Below are positions 34,186 through 42,939 of a stretch of 64,000 nucleotides of DNA, piece by piece (position 1 is the first letter of the stretch; the number at the start of each line of letters is the position of its first letter). This stretch comes from Agrobacterium tumefaciens str. B6 (lineage in GTDB: Bacteria; Pseudomonadota; Alphaproteobacteria; Rhizobiales; Rhizobiaceae): the NCBI RefSeq assembly GCF_001541315.1, contig NZ_LMVK01000012.1, positions 62,001-126,000 of the forward strand, read 5' to 3'. Position numbers and translations under genes: made by a program. Under the pieces are notes generated by a model, which saw nothing but the letters and a program-made list of their open reading frames with translations, searched no databases and was not told where the DNA came from.

Positions 34186-34611
34186 TCAGGGAGCAGGGCG
34201 CTTCTGCGGCAGGGGAATGACGGTGCCGGTCTTCAGCATGTCGGTATTGCCGGGAAATTCGACGCTGACGACAGGAGCGCCAGCCAGCTTTTCGATCTCC
34301 GCTGCGACTTCAGCGGCGGGAGCGGATTTTTCACCGGAGGCAAGCTGCTTGTCCAGCAGTTCATAGGCGACCTTTGCGCCTTCCTTTGCCCGTTCGCCGA
34401 GCGCATGGAAGGTTTCGGCGCCCTTGACGCAGACATCGGGCTTTTCGATGCAGATGGCGCTGACATAACGATAGGCTTCACCGGCTGCCGAAACGGCGCT
34501 GGGAAGATCAAATGCCGAAGGTTCCTTGGTCGGATCGTTGCTGCTGCCGAAATAGGACAGCGCCACCAGCACCAGTGAAAACCAGAATGTTCCTTTGATC
34601 AGAAACCACAT
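34186..34611 (-). CDS. DUF5330-like membrane-anchored protein
   Basis: A 141-residue protein with one N-terminal transmembrane segment (about 4-22) and a periplasmic helical domain with two Cys (ICIEKPDVC) that may form a disulfide; the end is Pro-rich (VIPLPQKRPAP). It matches the general appearance of DUF5330 proteins of Rhizobiales. Function unknown. It is divergent from the histidine kinase gene across a 470-bp region. Confidence 0.7.
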   Translation of the reverse strand: MWFLIKGTFWFSLVLVALSYFGSSNDPTKEPSAFDLPSAVSAAGEAYRYVSAICIEKPDVCVKGAETFHALGERAKEGAKVAYELLDKQLASGEKSAPAAEVAAEIEKLAGAPVVSVEFPGNTDMLKTGTVIPLPQKRPAP

Positions 34612-35081
34612 TGTCAGACTACCCTGCCAGATGATCTTTGTTTTCTAAAGCCCCGCCCGGTTCCGGATCATCGGCCTTTGTCCCGTTTTTCGGGCTTGTG
34701 AAGAAGCTACACGCGACCGGCGAACAGCCGATTGCAAAAAGCGACGCAATTTAATTCAAATTGTATCTATTCTCGTCGTATCGGGACGCCCGCCATCAAT
34801 TCATTCGCATTTTAACAGTCCATGTTAAGCATAATTGCGACAGAGGCCGCGCGTTCCGGGGCAAAGCTGTGGTCCGCCTTGCCACAAAAGTTAACATGAT
34901 GGCAAAAATGAAGCGAAATCCGTCGCTTACCCGTCATTAACCATGATTGGCAAAGCTTGGAATAAATGCCCCGTAATGGGACTGCGACGCCTTTGGCAGG
35001 CCTTTGACGCTATTCTTTTTATCCATTCCTTAAGCCGCCGCCTTCTATTGTCGGAGCCGTTAGAACCGCCTCAGGGATTCG
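34612..35081. promoter_or_regulatory. Long promoter region before the DivJ/PleC-type kinase
   Basis: About 470 bases, AT-rich in part, no gene seen. It contains TTAACCAT (34937-34944), a CtrA half-site form, TTAACATG (34891-34898) and a TTAACA-gtcca-TGTTAA dyad (about 34813-34829). These fit control by the cell-cycle regulator CtrA but are short motifs. Confidence 0.4.
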
Positions 35082-36632
35082 GTGTTGGTATTGCGTAATA
35101 TGAGAGAAAAAGCGGTCGCATTGGTCGACCATGCCGCAGGCAGATGGCTTGCGCGCATGGAAGAGGACGCCGAAAGGCGCGCCGGAACCGTTGCGCGCCT
35201 GCGCCGGCTGATTGCCTTCAGCACTGTTGGTCTTTTCGTGGTGCCCGCCCTCTTCAGCCTTGTCATCAGCCCCGCCATCGCGCTGCCCATTGGCGCCGCT
35301 CTGGTGCTGGCGCTGTTTCTGGCCGCCGCAGCGCTGCTGATCGCCTTTTCCCGTCCCGCGCGCGGTGCGTCCTCCTTTTCCGCCTCGTCTGGCGATAACG
35401 ACCTGATCGCCGCTACGCAGGTGCCGGGCCTCGTGCTCATGATCGGTGATACCGGCTTCGTCGAACACGTCTCCGGCCGCGATCTCGCGACCTTCCCGGC
35501 CGATCTACAGGCCAGCCAGGGCCATGCCCTCGTTGAATATGTCTATGTCTCCGACCGTATCGAGCTGATGCAGGCCTTCGACCTGCTGCGGCAGGGCGAG
35601 GATAGGGCAACCGCCGAACTCCGCTTCGAGACCGGTGCAAAGTCGCGTCAGGCGCAGTTCATGCATGCGCGTATAGAGATGACGGCGATCCGCAGCGCCA
35701 GCGGCCGGCTGCGCCGCATCGTCGCCCAGCTCTCCGATGTTACCGAGATGGAACGCCTGCGCCGCGATGTCGCCCGCAAGGCGGCGGAGGCGGAATCGGC
35801 CAATGACGCCAAGTCGCGTTTCCTTGCCGCTGTCAGCCACGAGCTGCGCACGCCGCTCAATGCCGTCCTCGGTTTTTCCGATATTCTCGCCGGCGAATAT
35901 TTCGGCCGGCTGGAGAACGATCGCCAGCGGGAATATGTCGGCCTCATCCGCCAGTCCGGCGCCCATCTCCTGTCGGTCGTCAACACGATGCTTGACATGA
36001 GCAAGCTGGAAGCCGGCCGTTACGAGCTGATGATGGAAAGCTTCCCGATTGCCGAGACCATCTCGTCCTGCGAGGCCATGCTCGGCCTGCAGGCGAAGGA
36101 AAAAGGCCTGACTTTGACCAGCCGCATCCAGCGGGGCATCGGCGAAATCTCGGCCGATCAGCGCGCCATCCGGCAGGTTCTCATCAATCTCGCCGGCAAC
36201 GCCATAAAATTCACCGATGCGGGTGGTGTGGTGTCGATCGACGCCGCGCGTGAGGGCGCGATGCTGAAGCTGACCGTGAGCGATACCGGCATCGGCATCG
36301 CTTCCGACAAGATTGAACTCTTGGGCCAGCCCTTCATGCAGGTTCAGAATGAATATACCCGTCGCTATGAGGGCACGGGTCTGGGATTGTCCCTGGTCAA
36401 GGGGCTTGTGGCACTGCATGGCGGCACTTTCGCCATCACCAGCAAGCCCGGCGAGGGAACAGTCGTAACGATCACTTTGCCTGCCGACGGTTCCGGCATG
36501 GCGGGTGAGGGCGAAGGTGCCGAAGCCGAAAGCATGGTGGAATTTCCGCCGCGCATCCGGCAGCTCGGTGACATGGCCGCAATGATGAAAAAGGATGGTG
36601 ACGATGGCCCCGCGAAAGCGAAAATCGCCTAA
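35082..36632 (+). CDS. divJ: Membrane histidine kinase of the DivJ/PleC/PdhS type
   Basis: A 516-residue sensor kinase. Two transmembrane segments (about 42-90) are followed by a PAS-like region (110-235), a HisKA domain with the phospho-accepting His253 (VSHELRTPLNAVLGFSDIL), and an HATPase domain (NLAGNAIKF, DTGIGI, GTGLGLSLV). The EYFGRL...SGAHLLSVVNTMLDMSKLEAG segment is characteristic of kinases that act on DivK in alphaproteobacterial polarity control. From memory, divJ of strain C58 lies a few genes after ros, as here; that symbol is tentative. The start is uncertain: GTG 35082 (AGGGA before it), TTG 35085 or ATG 35100. Confidence 0.8.
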   Translation: MLVLRNMREKAVALVDHAAGRWLARMEEDAERRAGTVARLRRLIAFSTVGLFVVPALFSLVISPAIALPIGAALVLALFLAAAALLIAFSRPARGASSFSASSGDNDLIAATQVPGLVLMIGDTGFVEHVSGRDLATFPADLQASQGHALVEYVYVSDRIELMQAFDLLRQGEDRATAELRFETGAKSRQAQFMHARIEMTAIRSASGRLRRIVAQLSDVTEMERLRRDVARKAAEAESANDAKSRFLAAVSHELRTPLNAVLGFSDILAGEYFGRLENDRQREYVGLIRQSGAHLLSVVNTMLDMSKLEAGRYELMMESFPIAETISSCEAMLGLQAKEKGLTLTSRIQRGIGEISADQRAIRQVLINLAGNAIKFTDAGGVVSIDAAREGAMLKLTVSDTGIGIASDKIELLGQPFMQVQNEYTRRYEGTGLGLSLVKGLVALHGGTFAITSKPGEGTVVTITLPADGSGMAGEGEGAEAESMVEFPPRIRQLGDMAAMMKKDGDDGPAKAKIA

Positions 36633-37512
36633 GAAAACAACGGCCCAGATTGGCGCCGGGATTGTTTCCTTGGTGGTTTCGGCCATCGGGCGCGAAATCC
36701 TGCGCCATCCGAAAATGGTCGGCAGCTGCGGCGCCTTCGCGGTCGTATTCGGTTTTGTCGCCGCCAATGCGCTCTGGTATCAGCCGGGTGTGCATCCGTC
36801 GCCTTTCCTGCGCACGCGCGATGCGGAAAACCCGAACGGCATTGCCGGTTATCGCCCGGCCGAGCCGCTCGGCACGCACGGCAACGTCACCACCTTTCGC
36901 ATAGAACGACCGGCAGAGACGGAAACGGCGCAACAGCCAGCGGCCGAAACGCCGGCGCAACCCGCCGCCGAAAGCCAGAAACCGCAGCAGATCGTTGCCG
37001 ATATTCAGGCCGAACTGAAGAAACGCGGACTTTACGAAGGCGAGGCGGATGGCCGCATGGGTCCACGCACCGCCGCCGCCATCATGTTCTTCGAAGAAAC
37101 GCTCGGCATGGAGCAGACCGGCGAGCCGACGACCCGCGTGCTGGCGGCACTCCGGATCGATGGCGCAACGGTTGCCGCGATCCCCAGGGATCGGCCTGCC
37201 GATAGCACCGGCGGCGTCGAGATCGACCCCGTCGCCGCCGCCATCCGCAAGGCGGAAGCGCCGCGCCCGAAGGCCGAACCGGCCTCCCTCAACAGTTCGG
37301 CCAATGCCGCCAAGCCGGCAAACCGCGAGCTGATCGCCAGGATCCAGCAGGGGCTGATCAATATCGCCTATGCCGATGTGAAGGTGGACGGCGTTGCCGG
37401 CCAGCAGACCCGCAATGCCATCCGCGCGTTTGAGAAACATTACCGCCTGCCGGAAACCGGTGAGCCGAGCGAGGCTGTGCTGAAGAAGCTGAAGTCGATC
37501 GGGGCGCTTTGA
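36604..37512 (+). CDS. Peptidoglycan-binding domain protein, membrane-anchored
   Basis: A 302-residue protein with a basic N-terminus, one transmembrane helix (about 40-60), a Pro/Ala/Glu-rich linker and two PG_binding_1 repeats: one near 125-180 (IQAELKKRGLYEGEADGRMG, TAAAIMFFE) and one at the end (IQQGLINIAYADVKVDGVAG, TRNAIRAFEKHY). Likely located in the inner membrane with its binding domains in the periplasm. ATG 36604 lies 29 bases inside the kinase gene, so translation is coupled with the kinase, hinting at a shared cell-cycle or envelope role. Confidence 0.85.
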   Translation: MAPRKRKSPKKTTAQIGAGIVSLVVSAIGREILRHPKMVGSCGAFAVVFGFVAANALWYQPGVHPSPFLRTRDAENPNGIAGYRPAEPLGTHGNVTTFRIERPAETETAQQPAAETPAQPAAESQKPQQIVADIQAELKKRGLYEGEADGRMGPRTAAAIMFFEETLGMEQTGEPTTRVLAALRIDGATVAAIPRDRPADSTGGVEIDPVAAAIRKAEAPRPKAEPASLNSSANAAKPANRELIARIQQGLINIAYADVKVDGVAGQQTRNAIRAFEKHYRLPETGEPSEAVLKKLKSIGAL

Positions 37513-37532
37513 GGTTTTGACAGCAGCCGAGG

Positions 37533-37714
37533 GTGCATGGGGCTTACCCCCCTCTGCCCTGCCGGGCATCTCCCCCACAAGGAGGGAGATCGGCAAGAGG
37601 CTCTTTCACTGCTCCATTCTCAAGCGTTGAGGTGGGCGAGCGCCTGCGGCGGATCGATCTCCCCCCTTGAGGGGGAGATGCCCGGCAGGGCAGAGGGGGG
37701 TAAGCCCCATGCAC
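37533..37714. repeat. Family B intergenic palindrome, full copy
   Basis: Outer arms GTGCATGGGGCTTACCCCCC... and ...GGGGGGTAAGCCCCATGCAC pair almost perfectly, continuing through CTCTGCCCTGCCGGGCATCTCCC. The centre holds GATCGGC...GATCGATCTCC. Second copy at 42940-43100. Confidence 0.88.
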
Positions 37715-37772
37715 CTTCGTCCGCGTAACCCAGCAGTGAGAACCCGCCCACCGTCTCCATCGAAAGCACCCC

Positions 37773-38126
37773 ATGCGCCTCAAATCCGAAATGTTCGTCT
37801 CAGCCCTCATCCGCCGCGTCTTCGCCGCCGGCGGATTTGCCGCCGTCGAAAAGAAGGGGGCGGAGGAGGCGGGGGCGATCTTTGTTCGCCAGCGTCTGCG
37901 CGATGGCCGTGAAAACCTCTATGGGCCCGCGCCGCAAAGTTTCGCCGATGATGAGGAAATCCGTGCCGAGCGCCGTTTCGAAACGCGTCTTGCGGGTGCG
38001 GATGGCGAGGAAAGTGCCGCTCTTCTGGAAAGGGAACGGCGTTTCGACAGCGACCTTTGGGTGGTGGAGATCGAAACCGACGAGATCGGAACTCTGCTGA
38101 CGCTGGTGGACCAGCCCAAGGCCTAG
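37773..38126 (+). CDS. DUF1491 family protein
   Basis: A 117-residue cytoplasmic protein. MRLKSEMFVSALIRRVFAAG and GAIFVRQRLRDGRENLYGPAP are the N-terminal marks of DUF1491, and DLWVVEIETDEI is the C-terminal one. The family is small, alphaproteobacterial and of unknown function. Preceded by a family B palindrome, and convergent with the DUF2336 gene. Confidence 0.85.
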   Translation: MRLKSEMFVSALIRRVFAAGGFAAVEKKGAEEAGAIFVRQRLRDGRENLYGPAPQSFADDEEIRAERRFETRLAGADGEESAALLERERRFDSDLWVVEIETDEIGTLLTLVDQPKA

Positions 38127-38201
38127 AGGCAGGAAAAGCAGACCCCGGCTTTCGGTCCGCGAAGGGCCTCGCGTCGCAAAAGACGCAAGGCCATGCCTTG
38201 C

Positions 38202-39137
38202 TTACCCTTGCGTGCCAGTTCTCTGCACAGCCGGTGCGCTGCGGCTCGGCCGCGCGCGGCCATGCGTATAGCTGTCGGCACGCCGCCAGCTTTCCAGCCG
38301 CTCTTCGCATTCCACGATGTCGAGGCGGTCGAGCAGGGCTTCGGCGCGGCTCATGTCGCCTTCGGCGGCGGCAAGATGCGGATAGAAGCATTGCAGCACG
38401 AAGGCCGCCTCGGAAAATTCCATGCCAAGACCGGTGAGCGTCGTCGCCAGCTGCGCGCCTGATATATCGAGCATGATGCGCTCCGACAGCCAGTAGCTGG
38501 AGGACAGCGAATCCGCCAGCGCCACCGCGAATTGCCGGGCATTGCGCTCGCGGGCGAAACGCACCAGCAGCGCCTCCTGCACTTCGCTCAGGCGGCGAAG
38601 GCCGAGGACGTCGCTTTCCGGGCGGTTGAGGTGATGCGCCATCTGCTTGATCCGCTGGCGCATTTCTTCTTCGAGTGCGGAAGCGGCGGCGATGTTGTCA
38701 GTCTTTTCTTCCGCTTTCGGTTCTTCGGGGCTTGCCGCCACCTGCGGTTCGGCGGCAGTCGTTTCTTCTTCCGGCCGTTTCAGATCTTCCGCGTGGCGCA
38801 GACCGACAAGCGCGTCGATGACGGTGGGGGAGAGATCCTCGCGCCGGACGATGGCGCGCGCATGCGCCGCGCCTTGCGTGCGGGCGATGGTGATCAGCGT
38901 GTCGTCATCGAGGCATTTCGAGGAGATGAGAAAGGGCGCTGCAAGCGAAATCGGCTGGCAGGCGATGAAGAAGGCGACGGCTGACGGCACGCTCGGATGC
39001 TGCGAGAGTGCGGCGATCGCCTCCCGCTTGGCTTCATCGGTGGAGGCGTTGAAAAGCGGCATGAAAAGTTCGGCGAACTGCCGAAGGTCCGTTTTTGACG
39101 GATGCGAAACAGTCTCGAAATTCGTCACGGTGGCCAT
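38202..39137 (-). CDS. DUF2336 domain protein
   Basis: A 311-residue, mainly alpha-helical protein. The N-terminal two thirds resemble DUF2336 with helical repeats (LRQFAELFMPLFNASTDEAK, ISSKCLDDDTLITIARTQG, AIVRREDLSPTVIDALVGL). An acidic Glu/Ala linker (about 145-175) separates it from a second helical region. Some members of this family in Caulobacter-type bacteria act in signalling and stress, but here nothing fixes the role. ATG 39137; a GTG 9 bases upstream with AGGA at 8 bases is an alternative start. Confidence 0.78.
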   Translation of the reverse strand: MATVTNFETVSHPSKTDLRQFAELFMPLFNASTDEAKREAIAALSQHPSVPSAVAFFIACQPISLAAPFLISSKCLDDDTLITIARTQGAAHARAIVRREDLSPTVIDALVGLRHAEDLKRPEEETTAAEPQVAASPEEPKAEEKTDNIAAASALEEEMRQRIKQMAHHLNRPESDVLGLRRLSEVQEALLVRFARERNARQFAVALADSLSSSYWLSERIMLDISGAQLATTLTGLGMEFSEAAFVLQCFYPHLAAAEGDMSRAEALLDRLDIVECEERLESWRRADSYTHGRARPSRSAPAVQRTGTQG

Positions 39138-39420
39138 CAGCACCACATCTTTCTTCCTCACGGCTCTTGGCCTCTCAAGTTCTCGAAACCGGTCGGTCAA
39201 CGCACTACCCAACAAACGCAAACACAATATCGGTTCAAATTAGAGCAAATGCGTTGACGTCCTGTTAACTATGGGGGGTAGCAAGAGGGAATCTGCCTCT
39301 ATCAACAAGGAAATTTTAAAACCTTCACAACGGACGAAATGCCGTGGAACTTTACCGCATGGCCTTTGTTTTCAAGGGGTGTGGCGCCGGGAGGAATAAG
39401 TGACGGCCCGGCAATTAGGG

Positions 39421-39436
39421 TTAACGGATCATTAAC
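39421..39436. promoter_or_regulatory. CtrA-type box TTAA-N7-TTAAC
   Basis: TTAACGGATCATTAAC, a full match to the CtrA consensus, about 280 bp upstream of both the DUF2336 gene and the small gene at 39699. Confidence 0.55.
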
Positions 39437-39532
39437 CTCTGTCTGTTTGTAATTTCATGGGCAGTATTAGGATTCCATGTTATTCTTATCGACGGAATAA
39501 ATGCAAAAATGGCATGCGAAGCCTGAATCTGC

Positions 39533-39578
39533 GCACGATCCCCTTGTAAGAATCTTTTTGGATTTTTGGATCGTGCGA
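39533..39578. repeat. Inverted repeat with T-rich loop
   Basis: CGCACGATCC (39533-39542) pairs with GGATCGTGCG (39569-39578); the 26-base loop contains CTTTTTGGATTTTT. It may be part of a small RNA or a cis element of the downstream small gene. Confidence 0.5.
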
Positions 39579-39698
39579 AAACCAGTCTGTGGGCTGGCCT
39601 ATGCGCAATGTGATGGTGATGAAATTCCCGACGCAAGATGAGGCTTGCGCGGTTCCCATGGGCAACATTGACAATCATGTCCCGAAGAGGAGATGAGC

Positions 39699-39887
39699 AT
39701 GGCAGAGATTATTCCAATCAGCGACGCCCGACGAAGCCTGCGTCCCGCCGGCGTTGTCGGAAAGCTGATCGGCCCGGCGAAGGTCGTGCTGTTTACCGGC
39801 GTGCGTTATGAAAAACGTGATACCGAGCCGACCGGCAAAGTCGCGCGCAAGGGCAAATCCGCAGTGGAAACCGCCCTCAAATCCTGA
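39699..39887 (+). CDS. Small uncharacterised protein, 62 residues
   Basis: A short basic protein, MAEIIPISDARRSLRPAG at the N-terminus, ending in a Lys/Arg-rich tail. I know no function. GAGGAG stands 9 bases before ATG 39699, which decides the start against the ATG six bases upstream. Convergent with the DUF1254 gene. Confidence 0.65.
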   Translation: MAEIIPISDARRSLRPAGVVGKLIGPAKVVLFTGVRYEKRDTEPTGKVARKGKSAVETALKS

Positions 39888-39906
39888 TTGCCGATGATGC
39901 CAGACG

Positions 39907-40455
39907 CTATTTCCACGGCGTCGGCTGGCATTTCGCCTCGTTCAGGAACCGTTCCGCCTCTTCGCCGAAACTCGGCTGCGGCACCATGGTCCGCAAAACC
40001 ACATATCCTTCCGTCTGATCCGATTCCGCCAGAATGGCCTGCGAAAGCGAGGGCGGCTGCGCCTTGCGGATGGCGGCTATCTGCACCGCATCAGCTACCA
40101 GAATATCCATCACCCCGGCGGCGGATGTGCGGTCATTCATGCTGAACACCTCATTCGAGGCCTTGTCGTAAACCGCGACCGACCAGAAGGGTACCGCACC
40201 GACGGCGGTCAAGCGGATCGGCTGTTCCTCGATGTTAAAGGTGCAGACGGCCACCCGCATGAAGGGATCGCCGCTACCAAGCGTCTTTTTCTCCGTCGTC
40301 TCCTCGAGAAGATGAAACAGATGCGGTTTTCCTTCCGCAACGGCGCGCGTATTGGCGTCGCGATTGCTGAAATGCGGGATCGCGAGAAGGATGATGACGT
40401 GCAGCACGGCTGCGCCGACGAGACCGGTGAGGATGGCGAGCAGGACCCTAAGCAT
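39907..40455 (-). CDS. DUF1254 domain protein, membrane-anchored
   Basis: A 182-residue protein with an N-terminal transmembrane helix (about 5-27) and a DUF1254-like domain containing FNIEEQPIRLTAVGAVPFWS and SVAVYDKASNEVFSMND. DUF1254 and DUF1214 commonly occur as two halves of one protein; in rhizobia they are found as two adjacent genes, as here. Function is unknown. The ATG overlaps the stop of the DUF1214 gene. Confidence 0.8.
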   Translation of the reverse strand: MLRVLLAILTGLVGAAVLHVIILLAIPHFSNRDANTRAVAEGKPHLFHLLEETTEKKTLGSGDPFMRVAVCTFNIEEQPIRLTAVGAVPFWSVAVYDKASNEVFSMNDRTSAAGVMDILVADAVQIAAIRKAQPPSLSQAILAESDQTEGYVVLRTMVPQPSFGEEAERFLNEAKCQPTPWK

Positions 40456-41035
40456 TGCCACACCCCAGCTTGCGGATTTGCGGCATGGATATGTCGATCA
40501 GGCCGGAACTGCCGGCAACCGGTGTGTCGAGCAGGGTCATGACGAGCTTGAAGGTCTGGCCCTGCGGCACCGACAGCCAGTTATAGGTCTGGGCGTCAGG
40601 GGCGATGGTGATGTCGATGCCGCCATCGGCGCTGCGCAGAAGCGTGCGGGAATTCAGCGCGAAGGGCCGCCCGGCATCTTCAGCCAGAACATTTCCCTGC
40701 TGGTCGGCGGTGTAAATCGTCCAGAAACGGGCGGGCGGCACGGCGCCGGCCAGCCGGTACCGGCACTCGCCGCTCAGGCGTTGTCCATCGCTGTCGACGG
40801 AGGCGGTGAAGGCCAGCCCCTCGGCCGTTCCGTAAAGCAGCTTGCCGGCATCGGCGCGGTGCGATTTGGCGTAAGGGTCGGCCTCGATCGTCTGCGCTTC
40901 GGGAAAGGCATCCCACGAGCCGATGCGGATCGATCCAAAGCCGGATGTCGCCTCAAGTGCTGCGAGTGTTGCGGCAATACCGCCGCCAAAGGCGATCAGA
41001 AGGGCGATGCCGACAAGGAATGGAACTCGGAACAC
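40448..41035 (-). CDS. DUF1214 domain protein, membrane-anchored
   Basis: A 195-residue protein with an N-terminal transmembrane helix and a DUF1214 domain (RLAGAVPPARFWTIYTADQQGN, FALNSRTLL, NWLSVPQGQTFKLVM). First gene of a two-gene operon with the DUF1254 gene, overlapping by 8 bases. Probably a periplasmic complex tied to the inner membrane. Confidence 0.82.
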   Translation of the reverse strand: MFRVPFLVGIALLIAFGGGIAATLAALEATSGFGSIRIGSWDAFPEAQTIEADPYAKSHRADAGKLLYGTAEGLAFTASVDSDGQRLSGECRYRLAGAVPPARFWTIYTADQQGNVLAEDAGRPFALNSRTLLRSADGGIDITIAPDAQTYNWLSVPQGQTFKLVMTLLDTPVAGSSGLIDISMPQIRKLGCGNA

Positions 41036-41144
41036 GCTGTTTTCCCGTTTTGAACAGGTCGAGGACTATCACTGATTCCCCGTTTGGAAAATGGCGCGGC
41101 CTGTTTAGTCCTCGTGAAAGTGACTGGAGCGCGAAATTCCTTGC

Positions 41145-41753
41145 CTATGCGCCCATGACGAGCTTGAAGGCGATGGCCCACATGGTGACGGCGATGACGC
41201 CTTCGAGAATGCGCCAGGCGGAGGGTTTTTCGAAAATCGGCCGCAGCCAGCGCGCGCCATAACCCAGCGAAAAGAAGAATACCAGCGAGCCGGTGGCCGC
41301 GCCCGCCGCAAAGGTTTTCTCAAAGCCGGGGAACTGCGTGGAAATGGTGCCGAGCAGCACGACGGTATCGAGATAGACATGCGGGTTGAGGAAGGTCAGC
41401 GCCAGACAGATGGCGAGCGTCTGCCACAGGCTCGCCTCCTGCCGCTCGGTCACCGACAGCGTCTCGGAGGAACGCAGCGCCGAATGCAGGCTTTTTGCGC
41501 CATACCAGATGAGGAAGGCGGCCCCCGCATAACGCATGATGGGATCGAGCGCCGGCATGATGGCGCTGATCCGCTGAAACCCAAACACGCCGATGGTGAT
41601 GAGCAGCGCATCTGATATCGCGCAGGTGGCGCAGACGGCAAACACATGCGAACGCGCCAGACCCTGCTTCAGAACGAAGGCATTCTGCGCGCCGATGGCG
41701 ACGATGAGGCTGAGGCCCATCGTCAGGCCGGTGAAGAAGATCTGGATGTCCAT
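41145..41753 (-). CDS. lysE: LysE/ArgO basic amino-acid exporter
   Basis: A 202-residue six-helix exporter. It has the LysE/ArgO marks GLSLIVAIGAQNAFVLKQGL at the N-terminus and LTFLNPHVYLDTVVLLG in the middle (NPHxYLDTVVL). This branch exports lysine and arginine. It is divergent from its typical LysR-type activator. Start ATG 41753. Confidence 0.92.
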   Translation of the reverse strand: MDIQIFFTGLTMGLSLIVAIGAQNAFVLKQGLARSHVFAVCATCAISDALLITIGVFGFQRISAIMPALDPIMRYAGAAFLIWYGAKSLHSALRSSETLSVTERQEASLWQTLAICLALTFLNPHVYLDTVVLLGTISTQFPGFEKTFAAGAATGSLVFFFSLGYGARWLRPIFEKPSAWRILEGVIAVTMWAIAFKLVMGA

Positions 41754-41939
41754 GCGCGTCGCGGCCCCTGCCTCTGTCCATGTGGAATGGCCGAAGGCGT
41801 TGCTTCCGGACCGAGTGCTTGGATATTTGGGCGGAATGGTTTAATCCAGTTAAATAAACTCAATCCAGATAAGCTAAACTAATTCACTGTAACGCTATTC
41901 CACGGACGGGTCTCATGAGTGGTTTCCTCACCTCCACCC

Positions 41940-41965
41940 TAATTCCTGTGCTTGTCACAGGTCAA
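41940..41965. repeat. Family A palindrome, minimal fragment
   Basis: AATTCCTGTGCTTGTCACAGG: one hairpin module (CCTGTG-cttgt-CACAGG) just before the lysG start. It lies in the lysE/lysG promoter region and may displace or shape the regulator's site. Confidence 0.6.
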
Positions 41966-41991
41966 AACCAGCCTTCACATCGAGTATCGTA

Positions 41992-42891
41992 ATGCTCGAC
42001 TACCCTGCTATGCGCGCCGTGGCGCTCGTTGCCCAGACCGGCAGTTTCGAAAAGGCGGCGCAGGTGCTGTGTGTCACGCCTTCGGCCGTCTCACAGCGCA
42101 TCAAGCAGCTGGAGGAGCGGCTGGGTGTGGTGCTGATCGTGCGCGGTAACCCCTGTGTGGCGACGGAAAAGGGGGAGTGGCTTTGCCGGCACATGGATCA
42201 TGTCGGCATGCTGGAAAGCGAATTGTTCCGCCAGCTTCCGGCGCTCGCAGAGACAGGTGCGGCGGCGGAGCGTGTGACGCTCAATATCGCCACCAATGCC
42301 GACAGCCTCGGCACATGGTTTCTGGATGCGGTTTCAAGATTCACCGGCGGCAGCGATTATCTCGTCAACATCGCAGTGGACGATCAGGATCATACGGTGG
42401 AATGGCTGCGCGCGGGCAGGGTGCTTGCCGCCGTGACCGCCCACGCCAAGCCGGTGCAGGGCTGTCGGGTAACGTCGCTTGGCGTGCTCCGCTATCACGC
42501 CACCGCCAGCCCGGATTTCATGGCCCGCCATTTCGCGGATGGCGTGACGCCCGTAACACTTGGCCGGGCGCCGGGGCTGACCTTTAACCAGAAGGACCGG
42601 TTGCAGGCGAGCTGGATCAGGGAGGCGCTGGGCGAGGATGTCTCCTATCCCACCCACTGGCTGCCTTCGACGGACGGTTTCGTGAAGGCAAGCCTTGCCG
42701 GCATGGGCTGGGGGCTCAATCCGGTGCAGCTTGTGGGGGAGCATCTTGAGGCGGGGAGGCTGGTGGAGGTCGTTCCCGGCACGCCGCTTGATATTCCGCT
42801 TTATTGGCAGGTGAACCGGCTTGCGGCGGAGCGTCTCGGTGCGCTGACATCACATATGGTGGAAACGGCGAGGGCGGTGTTGTTGCGGTGA
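41992..42891 (+). CDS. lysG: LysG/ArgP LysR-type activator of lysE
   Basis: A 299-residue LysR-family regulator. HTH at residues 1-60 (FEKAAQVLCVTPSAVSQRIKQLEERLG), then an effector-binding domain. The YPAMRAVALVAQTGSFEKAA start and the GMGWGLNPVQLV and IPLYWQVNRL end are as in LysG/ArgP, which turn on lysE/argO when lysine or arginine is in excess. The AT-rich 41830-41900 stretch between the two genes is the likely operator. Confidence 0.92.
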   Translation: MLDYPAMRAVALVAQTGSFEKAAQVLCVTPSAVSQRIKQLEERLGVVLIVRGNPCVATEKGEWLCRHMDHVGMLESELFRQLPALAETGAAAERVTLNIATNADSLGTWFLDAVSRFTGGSDYLVNIAVDDQDHTVEWLRAGRVLAAVTAHAKPVQGCRVTSLGVLRYHATASPDFMARHFADGVTPVTLGRAPGLTFNQKDRLQASWIREALGEDVSYPTHWLPSTDGFVKASLAGMGWGLNPVQLVGEHLEAGRLVEVVPGTPLDIPLYWQVNRLAAERLGALTSHMVETARAVLLR

Positions 42892-42939
42892 GATGACTGA
42901 CGCCGGATTTGGAGAGACGGGAGCCGTAGAGTGAGTGGC

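Larger units (their letters stand above)
39138..39698. other. Long intergenic region with CtrA box and inverted repeat
   Basis: About 560 bases. It carries TTGACG/GTTAACT elements near 39253, a full CtrA box at 39421, a 10-bp-arm inverted repeat at 39533-39578, and a small hairpin CCAG-tctgtg-GGCTGG (about 39584). A minus-strand frame (39421-39678) looks spurious. A small RNA is possible between 39480 and 39690. Confidence 0.45.

Noticed and set aside
39421..39678. An 85-codon minus-strand frame in the gap before the 62-residue gene
   Set aside because: No ribosome site and overlaps the CtrA box and inverted repeats.
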